A DNA stretch of 64,000 nucleotides from Xylophilus ampelinus. Lineage in GTDB: Bacteria; Pseudomonadota; Gammaproteobacteria; Burkholderiales; Burkholderiaceae_C. The stretch's first letter is position 1. Each line of letters opens with the position of its first letter. The stretch covers positions 81,023 to 145,022 of the forward strand of contig NZ_QJTC01000007.1 in the NCBI RefSeq assembly GCF_003217575.1, given 5' to 3'. The notes beneath the pieces were generated by a model, which had not been told where the DNA came from, did no database searches, and was given only the letters and a program-made list of their open reading frames with translations. This document shows, piece by piece, positions 1 through 7,683 of the stretch. A program made the position numbers and the translations under genes.

Positions 1-1
1 C

Positions 2-586
2 TGCGGCGGCTCCACCGCCTTCGCGCTGCCCACCACCACCGACCCGGTCGAGGCCCTGCTCAACCGCACCTGGCGGCCCACGCTGAGCGTGACCGGTGCC
101 GACGGTTTCCCGGCGCTCAAGGACGCCGGCAACGTGCTGCGGCCCTACACCGCCTTCAAGCTCAGCCTGCGCCTGCCGCCGCTGGTCGAGGCTGCCGCTG
201 CGGTGCAGGAACTGAAAGCCCTGCTGGAAGACAACGCGCCCTACCAGGCCAAGGTGACCTTCGAAGGCGGCGGCGGCGCCACCGGCTGGAACGCGCCGGC
301 CACCGCCCCCTGGTTCGCCCGCGCGCTGGAAATCGCCAGCCAGGCCCACTACGGCGCCCCCTGCGGCTACATCGGCCAGGGCGGCACGATCCCGCTGATG
401 AACATGCTGAGCGAAGGCTTTCCCCAGGCCCAGATGATGGTCTGCGGCGTGTTGGGTCCGAAAAGCAATGCCCACGGGCCCAACGAGTTTCTGCATGTAC
501 CCTATGCGCGCAAACTCACGGCGGCGGTGGCCGAGGTCATCGCCGCCATGGCCGCGCCCGCCAAGCCCGCCACCGCTGCGACATAA
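2..586 (+). CDS. M20-family metallopeptidase/deacylase, C-terminal part
   Basis: The frame is open from the left edge, so the N-terminus lies outside the window; about 194 codons are present. The visible part fits the C-terminal half of M20/M25/M40 zinc amidohydrolases: the end of the dimerisation lid domain, then the conserved GQGGTIP stretch and the GPKSNAHGPNEFLHV stretch, whose histidine is a zinc ligand in this family. Family members hydrolyse amide bonds of small molecules in the cytoplasm. It faces the end of the nicAB transcription unit (gap 196 bp), so a link with nicotinate catabolism is possible but not shown. The substrate cannot be told from sequence. Confidence 0.85.
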   Translation, partial: CGGSTAFALPTTTDPVEALLNRTWRPTLSVTGADGFPALKDAGNVLRPYTAFKLSLRLPPLVEAAAAVQELKALLEDNAPYQAKVTFEGGGGATGWNAPATAPWFARALEIASQAHYGAPCGYIGQGGTIPLMNMLSEGFPQAQMMVCGVLGPKSNAHGPNEFLHVPYARKLTAAVAEVIAAMAAPAKPATAAT

Positions 587-782
587 CATCGAAATATCCG
601 GGCCCGGGCCGGTTCGAACCTGAAGCGCGACACCCGGGGTTTCCATGAACGGGGTGGAACGCAGCGAGCTGCCGACGCGCAGACGGCCAGCGGAGATCGT
701 ATGCCCGGGGCCCTGCGCGAGCGGCCATCGATAGCATGGGCAATGGCATCGCGCCGCCCCTGGCTGCGGCCCGAGAGGTCCG

Positions 783-3700
783 TCAACGGTGCCGGTGCAC
801 CGGCTCCGCCCGCAGCCGGGTCGCGGTGCCCTCCAGCCCTTCCCACGCGGGCTTGGCCGGTGCGAAGCGCTGGCGCATGTAGCCGGCCAGCTCGGCGATC
901 TGGCGGTCGTCGAGGGCGTCGCGGAACGGGGCCATGAAGCCGATGCCGGGCGTGGCGGGCTGCTGCACGCCGTCGAGGATGGTGCGCAGCAGGTTGTCGG
1001 GGCGGTCGCTGTGCAGCTTGGTGTTGAGCGCCAGCGGCACGTTGGCGCCGAGCAGCTTCGGCCCGTCGCCGTCGTGGTGGCAGGCGGCGCAGGCGGCCTG
1101 GAACATGCGCGGGCCGGTGCCGGGCAGCGGCGTGCGGGCGGCGGCGTCGGCGACGACCTGGCGGGCTCGCACGGCCTCCTGCGCAGGCGGTGCGGCCTGC
1201 CGCGGTGCCACCAGTGCGTCGCGTCCGAGGGACGCCGGCGCAGGCTGCACCGCGGCGTCCGGCGCGGCGTTGAAGGAGGCGAGGTAGGCCGCCATCGCGC
1301 GGATGTCGGCATCGGGCAGCTGCTGCAGTTCGTGCACCACCGGGCCCATCGGGCCGCCTGCGGTGCCGTGCTCGGCGCTGTGGCCGGTGCGCAGGTAACG
1401 GTAGAGGGCGTCGGCGCTCCAGGGCACCGGGGCCTGCGACAGGGCGGTGAGGGCGGGCGCCTCCCAACCGTCGACCATCGCGCCGGAGAGGTACGCCTTG
1501 CCGCCCTTTTCGGCGCCCAGCGCGTTGCGCGGCGTGTGGCAGCCGCCGCAGTGGCCCAGGCCCTCGACCAGGTAGGCGCCGCGGTTCCATTCGGCCGTGC
1601 GGGCCGGGTCGGCCTCGTAGGGCGTGGCGTCGTGGAACAGGACGTTCCAGCCGGCCATCAGCGGGCGCACGCTGAACGGAAATTTCAGCTGCGACGCGGG
1701 CGTTTCGGCCCGCACCGCGGGCTGGGCCATCAGGTACGCGTAGAGCGCGGTCAGGTCCTCGTCGCTGGTCTTGGCGAAGGCGGTGTAGGGAAAGGCCGGG
1801 TACAGGTGGCGGCCGTCGCGGGAGGTGCCCTCGCGCATCGCCCGCTGGAAGGCGCTGAACGACCAGGTGCCGATGCCGGTGTCCGCATCGGGCGTGAGGT
1901 TGGTGGTGTAGAGGGTGCCGAAGGGCGTCTGCATCGCCCGGCCGCCTGCGTTGACCGCGCCGCCGGGCACGGTGTGGCAGACGGCGCAGGCGCCGGCGGC
2001 GGCCAGCTGGCGGCCCCGTTCGATGGTGGCTGCGGTGTAGATCGAGGCGCTGTCGGGAGTGACGGGCGCGATCGGGGCGATGGTGGGGCGCCAGCCGAGC
2101 AGGGCGGCGCCCAGGCCGAGGGTGCCGGCGACGAGCGCGCTGCCGCGGGCCCAGGCGCTGCGGCGGCGGGGCCAGGGGGCGGTGGGCGGGAGCGGGGAGC
2201 CCTCACCCCGGCCCTCTCCCGCAGGCGGGAGAGGGGGCGAGTCCGCGTAGTCGGCGGGTGGCGGAGCGCCCTCGCCCGCGTGCGGGAGAGGGAGTGATGC
2301 GAGGCCGGCGCGGATCACCTCGGGGGTGAAGGGCGGGTTGCGGAAACGCACGCCGGTGGCGTCGAAGATCGCGTTGGCGATGGCCGCGGTGCCGGGCACC
2401 GAGGACGACTCTCCGGCGCCCAGCGGCGCCTCGCCCTGGCGGGGCATGTGCACCACCTCGATCACCGGCACTTCGCGAAAGCTCAGGATCGGGTAGCTGC
2501 CCCATTCGCGGTTTTCCACGGTGCCGGGGTTCGGCGCGCCGCGTGGCGCGAAATCGACCTTCTCCTTCAACGCGCGGCTGGTGGTCTGCAGCACGTTGCC
2601 GTGGATCTGGTGCTCGACGCCCGCGGGGTTGACCATCATCCCGGCGTCGTGGCCCACGACCACGCGGCGCACATGCACCTCGCCGGTCCGGCGGTCCACG
2701 TCCACGTCGGCCACCCAGGCGGCCCAGGCCGCGCCGAAGCCGGGCCATTTGCTGTGGATGTAGCGGGCGTAGGCGAAGCCCTGGCCGCGCAGGAAATCGC
2801 CGTCGGCGCCCTGCTGCTGCGGCGCGGTGTGGGGCCGCCAGCCGGCCTTGTCGGCGGTGGCCTGCACCAGCTCCGAGGCGCGCGGGTCCTGCAGATGGCG
2901 CAGCCGGAATTCCACCGGGTCGGCGCCGGCGGCGGTGGCCAGCTCGTCGATGTAGCTCTCGTGCGCGAACGAACTGGGCAGGGCCGACACGCCGCGCAGC
3001 CACGAGGCGCGCACGATCGGCGGCATGTCGTTGACCGCCACCCGCAGGTGGTCGTAGGCGTAGGGCGGCCGGGCGGTGCGGTCGCCCATCTCGTAGGCCT
3101 GGGCCGCCGGCTCGATGGTGTGGGTCAGCAGCAGGGCCAGCGTGGGCGCGCCGTTGCTCGGGTAGCTGCTCTGGAAATCGTAGGCCGCCACGCTGCCGTC
3201 GGCGTTCAGGCCGCCCCGCACCTCCATCAGCTGGGCGGCGCCCTTGGGCTCCCACTGGTGCTCCTGCTCGCGGGTCAATTGCACCCGCACCGGGGCGTTC
3301 ACCGCGCGCGCGAGCAACGCCGCGTCGGCCGCCACGTCGTCGGCGCAGTTGCGGCCGTAGCAGCCGGCCGCCTCCATCCGCACCAGGTCGATCGCCACGT
3401 CGGGAATGCCCATGAGCCGCGCCAGGTCGAGCCGCAGAACGTGCGGGTTCTGGGTGCCGGCCCAGACCGCCATGCGCGGGCCGCCCGGCGCATCGGCCTG
3501 CCAGTGGGCCACCGCGCACGACGGGCCGATGGACGCGTGCAGCTGGAACGGCCAGACGTAGGTGCGCGGCATCGGCTGCGCGGCACCGGCCAGGGCGGCA
3601 TCGACGTCGCCCTCGTCGATCAGCGGCCGGTGCGTCGCGGGGTGGGTGCGCAGCGCGTGCTCCAGGTCCGACAGGTCGGGCATGCCGGGCCAGGGCTTCC

Positions 3701-4577
3701 AGCGCACCTGCAGTTCGCGCAGCGCCTGCTCGGCCTGCTCTTCGCGCTCGGCCACGATGCCGACGAAGTCGCGCACCACCACCACCGCGCGGATGCCCGG
3801 GATGTGGGCGATGGAGGCTTCGTCCACCGATGCGAGCGAGTTGCCGATGAAGTCGCCGTGGTCGGCGCCCGCGTACGGCGGCCGCACGACGCGGCCGTGC
3901 AGCATGCCGGGCAGGCGCATGTCGTGCACGAAGACCTGCTCGCCGGTGGCCTTGGCCGGGATGTCGAGCCGCGGCTGGCGGGTGCCGACCAGGGTGTAGG
4001 CGGCGGCGTCCTTCACCGGCGCGGCCAGGTCGAGCAGCAGCGCGGTGTGCGCGCCGGCCACCAGCTCGCCGTAGCCCATGGCGGCGGCGGGATCGGCCGC
4101 TAGCCGTACCGTGCCGCCGAACGTCTCCAGCGCCTCGGCGGGCACCTGCATCCGCTCGGCCGCGCGGGCCACCAGCCAGGCCCGCGCCTGCGCCGCCGCC
4201 CGCCGCAATGGCTGGGCGTGGATCTGGATCGAGGCGCTGGCGATGGTGCCGCCCTGGTTGGGCGCGCGGGTGGTGTCGCCCAGCACCATGTTGAGCCGCT
4301 CCAGCGGCAGGTCCAGTTCCTCGGCGGCGATCTGCGCCAGCGCGGTGCGGATGCCGGTGCCCAGGTCCACATGGCCGTTGAGCGCGGTGGCGCTGCCGTC
4401 GTCCCAGACGGCGACCAGGATCTCGACGCCCTCCTGCGGATTGCCGGGCACCGCCGCGGGCTGGCCCTGCGCGGGCGGGGCGGCGGGCGGTGGATCGCGC
4501 ACCACCAGCAGCACGCCCTCGGCCGCGTGGAAATCGGCCCGGGTGAGGGCGGTGTCGGCGCGGCGCGGCGCGGTCAT
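783..4577 (-). CDS. nicB: Nicotinate dehydrogenase subunit B: molybdopterin oxidoreductase fused to triheme cytochrome c
   Basis: 1264 residues. Residues about 30-750 match the molybdopterin-binding large subunit of xanthine dehydrogenase/aldehyde oxidase enzymes. They are followed by a Pro/Gly-rich linker (about 755-800), one hydrophobic helix (about 809-830) and three cytochrome c modules with CxxCH motifs CAVCH (about 864), CGGCH (about 1010) and CAACH (about 1164). This fused layout is that of Pseudomonas NicB, which hydroxylates nicotinate to 6-hydroxynicotinate and passes electrons to the respiratory chain. The ATG overlaps the NicA stop by 4 bp, which fixes the start. The linker is encoded by two REP-like palindromes. 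Related cytochrome-fused aldehyde or isoquinoline oxidoreductases are the alternative; the pathway neighbours favour NicB. Confidence 0.88.
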   Translation of the reverse strand: MTAPRRADTALTRADFHAAEGVLLVVRDPPPAAPPAQGQPAAVPGNPQEGVEILVAVWDDGSATALNGHVDLGTGIRTALAQIAAEELDLPLERLNMVLGDTTRAPNQGGTIASASIQIHAQPLRRAAAQARAWLVARAAERMQVPAEALETFGGTVRLAADPAAAMGYGELVAGAHTALLLDLAAPVKDAAAYTLVGTRQPRLDIPAKATGEQVFVHDMRLPGMLHGRVVRPPYAGADHGDFIGNSLASVDEASIAHIPGIRAVVVVRDFVGIVAEREEQAEQALRELQVRWKPWPGMPDLSDLEHALRTHPATHRPLIDEGDVDAALAGAAQPMPRTYVWPFQLHASIGPSCAVAHWQADAPGGPRMAVWAGTQNPHVLRLDLARLMGIPDVAIDLVRMEAAGCYGRNCADDVAADAALLARAVNAPVRVQLTREQEHQWEPKGAAQLMEVRGGLNADGSVAAYDFQSSYPSNGAPTLALLLTHTIEPAAQAYEMGDRTARPPYAYDHLRVAVNDMPPIVRASWLRGVSALPSSFAHESYIDELATAAGADPVEFRLRHLQDPRASELVQATADKAGWRPHTAPQQQGADGDFLRGQGFAYARYIHSKWPGFGAAWAAWVADVDVDRRTGEVHVRRVVVGHDAGMMVNPAGVEHQIHGNVLQTTSRALKEKVDFAPRGAPNPGTVENREWGSYPILSFREVPVIEVVHMPRQGEAPLGAGESSSVPGTAAIANAIFDATGVRFRNPPFTPEVIRAGLASLPLPHAGEGAPPPADYADSPPLPPAGEGRGEGSPLPPTAPWPRRRSAWARGSALVAGTLGLGAALLGWRPTIAPIAPVTPDSASIYTAATIERGRQLAAAGACAVCHTVPGGAVNAGGRAMQTPFGTLYTTNLTPDADTGIGTWSFSAFQRAMREGTSRDGRHLYPAFPYTAFAKTSDEDLTALYAYLMAQPAVRAETPASQLKFPFSVRPLMAGWNVLFHDATPYEADPARTAEWNRGAYLVEGLGHCGGCHTPRNALGAEKGGKAYLSGAMVDGWEAPALTALSQAPVPWSADALYRYLRTGHSAEHGTAGGPMGPVVHELQQLPDADIRAMAAYLASFNAAPDAAVQPAPASLGRDALVAPRQAAPPAQEAVRARQVVADAAARTPLPGTGPRMFQAACAACHHDGDGPKLLGANVPLALNTKLHSDRPDNLLRTILDGVQQPATPGIGFMAPFRDALDDRQIAELAGYMRQRFAPAKPAWEGLEGTATRLRAEPVHRHR
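2201..2292. repeat. Two REP-like palindromes inside nicB
   Basis: Palindrome 1 is 2212-2235 (perfect 11-bp arms CCCTCTCCCGC / GCGGGAGAGGG, 2-bp loop), preceded by CCTCACCCCGG from 2201. Palindrome 2 is 2269-2292, the same core with one substitution. A third copy lies at 7735-7758. They encode the PLPPAGEGRGEGSPLPP-like part of the NicB linker. Confidence 0.85.
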
Positions 4578-5110
4578 GCGGCGGCCTGGTTCGGGGCCGC
4601 GTCGGCGTCCGCGTCGCGGGCCTGCTGCAGCAGGTCCGCCGCGCGCTGCACCGCCCGCACGATCTCGACATGGGTGCCGCAGCGGCAGAGGTTGTGCGCC
4701 AATTCGCGGCGGATCGCGTCCTCGGTGGGATGCGGCTCGCGCGCCAGCAGGGCGGCGGCGGTCATCACCATGCCGTTGAGGCAGTAGCCGCACTGCGCGG
4801 CCTGCGCGTCGATGAAGCCCTGCTGCACCGGGTGCGGCGCGGCGCGGGTGCCCAAGCCCTCCAGCGTGGTGACGCTGCGGCCGGCCACGCCCGCCGCCGG
4901 GATCACGCAGGCCCGCGCCGCCACGCCGTCGACCCACACGGTGCAGGCACCGCACTGGCCCAGGCCGCAGCCGTACTTGGGGCCGTTGAGGCCCAGGTCG
5001 TTGCGCAGCAGGTGCAGCAGCGTGGCCTGCTCGCCCACCGCCGGCGCGACCGGCCGGCCGTTGACGACCAGGGCGACGGCGGACAGGTGGGCGGCCGGGG
5101 GAGGATGCAT
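4574..5110 (-). CDS. nicA: Nicotinate dehydrogenase small 2Fe-2S subunit
   Basis: 178 residues, slightly longer than typical NicA because of an alanine-rich tail. It has the plant-type 2Fe-2S motif CGLGQCGAC (C48, C53, C56, with C68) followed by the helical second 2Fe-2S domain with CGYC (C107, C110) and CRC (C142, C144). That is the standard layout of small subunits of molybdenum hydroxylases. It transfers electrons from the Mo site of NicB to the cytochrome c modules. Its stop overlaps the nicB start (ATGA), so the two are translationally coupled. The pncA-like gene lies 76 bp upstream in the same direction. Confidence 0.9.
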   Translation of the reverse strand: MHPPPAAHLSAVALVVNGRPVAPAVGEQATLLHLLRNDLGLNGPKYGCGLGQCGACTVWVDGVAARACVIPAAGVAGRSVTTLEGLGTRAAPHPVQQGFIDAQAAQCGYCLNGMVMTAAALLAREPHPTEDAIRRELAHNLCRCGTHVEIVRAVQRAADLLQQARDADADAAPNQAAA

Positions 5111-5186
5111 GCGGGACCCGAACAGGAAGAGGAAAGAGGAAGCGGGACCTACGCCGGCGGCAGCGCGCGCCGCACGGTCGCCGGCG

Positions 5187-5900
5187 TCAAGCGGTGGCGA
5201 TGTCGGCCGACTGGATGCGCTTCACGCCTGCGGCGAGCATCTGCTTCCAGGCGGCGGCGAGCGATCCGTTCAGGTCGATCGCGCGGGTCGCGTCCTCCAC
5301 CACGTAGACGTCGAAGCCGCGCTTGCGGGCGTCGAGCGCCGTCCACGCCACGCAGAAATCGGTCGCCAGGCCGGTGACGTAGACGGTTTTGGTGCCGCGC
5401 TCCTTCAGATAGCCGGAGAGACCCGTGGGCGTCTTGCGGTCGGCCTCCTCGAAGGCCGAATAGCTGTCCACGTCCTTGTGGAAACCCTTGCGCACGATCA
5501 CCTGGGCGGTGGGCAGCCGCAGGTCCTTGTGCAGGGCGGCGTCCTCGGTGCCCTGCACGCAGTGGTCGGGCCAGAGCACCTGCTGGCCGTATTTGAGCTG
5601 GATGCTGTCGAACGGCTTCTTGCCGGCATGGGTGCTGGCGAAGGACGCATGGCCGGCGGTGTGCCAGTCCTGCGTGAGCACGATGGTCTCGAAGGCGGCG
5701 GCGATTTTGTTGATGACCGGCACCACCTCCGCGCCGCCCTTGACCGGCAACGTGCCGCCGTCGACGAAGCAGTTCTGCACGTCCACCACGATCAGCGCGG
5801 CCTGCGGGCCGGGCTCGATGCCCGCGGCCCGGAGCGTGGGCAGGGTGCCGGCCAGCCCGAGGGCGGTGCCGTACTGGAGAAGCTGTCTGCGGTGCATCAT
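5187..5900 (-). CDS. pncA: Nicotinamidase-like cysteine hydrolase with N-terminal export signal
   Basis: 237 residues of the isochorismatase/nicotinamidase fold. Visible catalytic residues are D40 (VVDVQNCF), K138 (VRKGF) and C183 (TDFCV); the metal site TQDWH (D78, H80) and the WPDHC motif are present, as in PncA. It should convert nicotinamide to nicotinate, the substrate of NicAB. Unusually it begins with a signal-like segment MMHRRQLLQYGTALGLAG, with paired arginines and a hydrophobic stretch, suggesting Tat-type export to the periplasm. A GGGG-type ribosome site lies about 8 nt before the ATG. A maleamate amidohydrolase (NicF, same superfamily) is the alternative, but the DWH and WPxHC pattern favours nicotinamidase. 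Confidence 0.82.
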   Translation of the reverse strand: MMHRRQLLQYGTALGLAGTLPTLRAAGIEPGPQAALIVVDVQNCFVDGGTLPVKGGAEVVPVINKIAAAFETIVLTQDWHTAGHASFASTHAGKKPFDSIQLKYGQQVLWPDHCVQGTEDAALHKDLRLPTAQVIVRKGFHKDVDSYSAFEEADRKTPTGLSGYLKERGTKTVYVTGLATDFCVAWTALDARKRGFDVYVVEDATRAIDLNGSLAAAWKQMLAAGVKRIQSADIATA

Positions 5901-5968
5901 GGTGGACCCCTTTCAAAAGTTTGCGAACAACAACAGAGGGAAAAAATCGCAGCGGAAGAAAGCGTGAA

Positions 5969-6090
5969 AGAACCGTAGCGAGCGACCCGAGTGTGCGTCG
6001 AGGACCGGAGCCGTACTGCTGTACGGTGAGGACCGCAGGCGCGCAATCGGGCCGCGCAGCAGGTTCTCTCGCACCCTCTCGCACCTTCTC
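5969..6090. repeat. Dispersed intergenic repeat, family A, copy 1
   Basis: Begins AGAACCGTAGCGAGCGACCC and ends in TTCTCA. A second, diverged and partly shortened copy is at 19682-19768. Both lie between genes and end at the 3' edge of a leftward gene (livF here), so a transcript-end role is plausible. Confidence 0.75.
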
Positions 6091-6817
6091 AAACCGACAG
6101 GTAGTTGCGGCGCACTTCTTCGTTGGCGGCCAGCGCGTCCATCGACGCCTGGTAGCGGATCTGGCCCTTTTCCAGCACATAGGCGCGGTCGGAGACCAGC
6201 TCGGCGAAGTGCATGTTCTGCTCCGACAGCAGGATGCTCACGCCCTGGCTCTTCAGCTCCAGGATCATGTGGGCCATCTGCTCGACGATCACCGGCGCCA
6301 CGCCTTCCGAAGGCTCGTCCAGCAGCACCAGGTAGGGGTTGCCCATCAGCGTGCGGGCCACGGTGAGCATCTGCTGCTCGCCGCCGCTCATGCGGCCGCC
6401 GGGGCGCTGCGGCATCTCGCCCAGGTTGGGGAAGAGCTTGAACAGGCGCTCGGGCGTCCACACCGGGGCAGAGGTTCCGTCGTCCCACTGGCGGGCGGGC
6501 TGGCGGCCCACCTCCAGGTTCTCGACCACGGTCAGGTCGGTGAAGACGCGGCGGTCTTCCGGCACGAAGCCCAGGCCCAGGCGCGCGGCATGGTGCGGCT
6601 CGGTGGCGGAGATGTCGTGGCCGCGAAACGCGATGCGGCCGCGGCGCTTGGCCAGCATGCCCATCACCGCCTTCAGCGTGGTGGATTTGCCCGCGCCGTT
6701 GCGGCCCATCAGCGCCACCACCTCGCCGCGCCGCACCTGCAAATCCACGTCGTACAGAACCTGCGCGGCGCCGTACCAGGCGCAGAGGGATCGTGCTTCG
6801 AGCAAAGCGTTTGACAT
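6089..6817 (-). CDS. livF: ABC transporter ATP-binding protein, LivF type
   Basis: 242 residues. Walker A GRNGAGKST, signature MSGGEQQ, Walker B LVLLDEPSEG and the switch histidine region are intact, all typical of LivF of the branched-chain amino acid (HAAT) transporter family. It pairs with LivG on the cytoplasmic face of the LivHM channel. The start ATG shares one base with the livG stop (TAATG), implying coupled translation. Its place between the nicotinate enzymes and a nicotinamidase suggests that the imported solute is a nicotinate-related aromatic acid rather than an amino acid; this is inference from context. Confidence 0.9.
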   Translation of the reverse strand: MSNALLEARSLCAWYGAAQVLYDVDLQVRRGEVVALMGRNGAGKSTTLKAVMGMLAKRRGRIAFRGHDISATEPHHAARLGLGFVPEDRRVFTDLTVVENLEVGRQPARQWDDGTSAPVWTPERLFKLFPNLGEMPQRPGGRMSGGEQQMLTVARTLMGNPYLVLLDEPSEGVAPVIVEQMAHMILELKSQGVSILLSEQNMHFAELVSDRAYVLEKGQIRYQASMDALAANEEVRRNYLSV

Positions 6818-7683
6818 TACGGGGTTTCCTCCGTGGAACGCCGCGGAACCGGCTCTGCCGGGCCGCGGGCGTTGCCCCCTGCAAGGGGGGTGGCGGAGCG
6901 GACCGAAGGCCGCGCAGCCTGGGGGTTTTCGAAAGTTTTTCCGGTGCCGAAATACACCTCCTGCACCTTGGGATGGTCGCGGATCTCGAGCGGCTTGCCT
7001 TCGGCGATCAGCCGGCCGCGTGCCAGCACGATGGTGCGGTCGGCATAGGCGAACACCACGTCCATGCTGTGCTCGGTGAAGAGCACCGCCATGCCGAGGT
7101 CGATCACCAGCTGCTTGGTCAGCGCCATCAGGTCGTTGCGCTCCTTGGGCGCCATGCCGGCGGTGGGCTCGTCCATCAGCAGCAGCTTGGGGTCGTTGGC
7201 CATGGCGATCGCCAGCTCGACCCGCTTCACGTCGCCGTAGGCCAGCGCGCTGCAGGGGCGGTCGGCCTGGGGCCGCATGCCGACCTGCTCCAGCAGGGCC
7301 AGCGCGTCGGCGCGGCGGTGGTCGGCGGCGCGGCGCCACATGGCGAACAGCCTGTCGTCGTAGGAGATCAGCGCCATCTGCACGTTCTCGACCACGGTGA
7401 GCGAGGCGAAGGTCTCGGCGATCTGGAAGGTGCGGCCCACGCCCATGCGCCAGATGGCGCGCGGCCGGCGGCCGATCAGCTCCAGGCCTTCGAGCCTGAT
7501 CGAGCCGCGGTCGGCCGGCAACTGGCCGTTGACCATGTTGAAGGTGGTCGACTTGCCGGCGCCGTTGGGGCCGATCAGCGCCAGCAGCTCGCCCTTGTGC
7601 AGCGTGAAGTCGATGCCGTCGACGGCCTTCACGCCACCGAAGGACTTGCCCAACCCGGAGACCTGCAGAAGTGGTGTGCTCAT
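6817..7683 (-). CDS. livG: ABC transporter ATP-binding protein, LivG type
   Basis: 288 residues. Walker A GPNGAGKST, the LivG-type VGRTFQI stretch and Walker B LLLMDEPTAGM are present. The usual C-loop is atypical: ALAYGDVKRVELA replaces the common LSYGQQR type, as in other HAAT subfamilies. The last roughly 35 residues (after FGTGKTFENPQ) are Pro/Arg/Ala-rich and encoded by a dispersed repeat (6836-6927), so the true family C-terminus is probably near residue 250. Overlaps livHM by 4 bp (ATGA). Confidence 0.88.
   Translation of the reverse strand: MSTPLLQVSGLGKSFGGVKAVDGIDFTLHKGELLALIGPNGAGKSTTFNMVNGQLPADRGSIRLEGLELIGRRPRAIWRMGVGRTFQIAETFASLTVVENVQMALISYDDRLFAMWRRAADHRRADALALLEQVGMRPQADRPCSALAYGDVKRVELAIAMANDPKLLLMDEPTAGMAPKERNDLMALTKQLVIDLGMAVLFTEHSMDVVFAYADRTIVLARGRLIAEGKPLEIRDHPKVQEVYFGTGKTFENPQAARPSVRSATPLAGGNARGPAEPVPRRSTEETP
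6836..6927 (-). repeat. Dispersed repeat, family B, copy 1 (encodes the LivG tail)
   Basis: On the minus strand it runs from ACCCCCAGGCTGCGCG through CACCCCCTTGCAGGGGGCAA to CGGCAGAGCCGGTTCC. It resembles 11691-11781 along most of its length, with a central CCCCCTTGCAGGGG hairpin. Confidence 0.7.
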
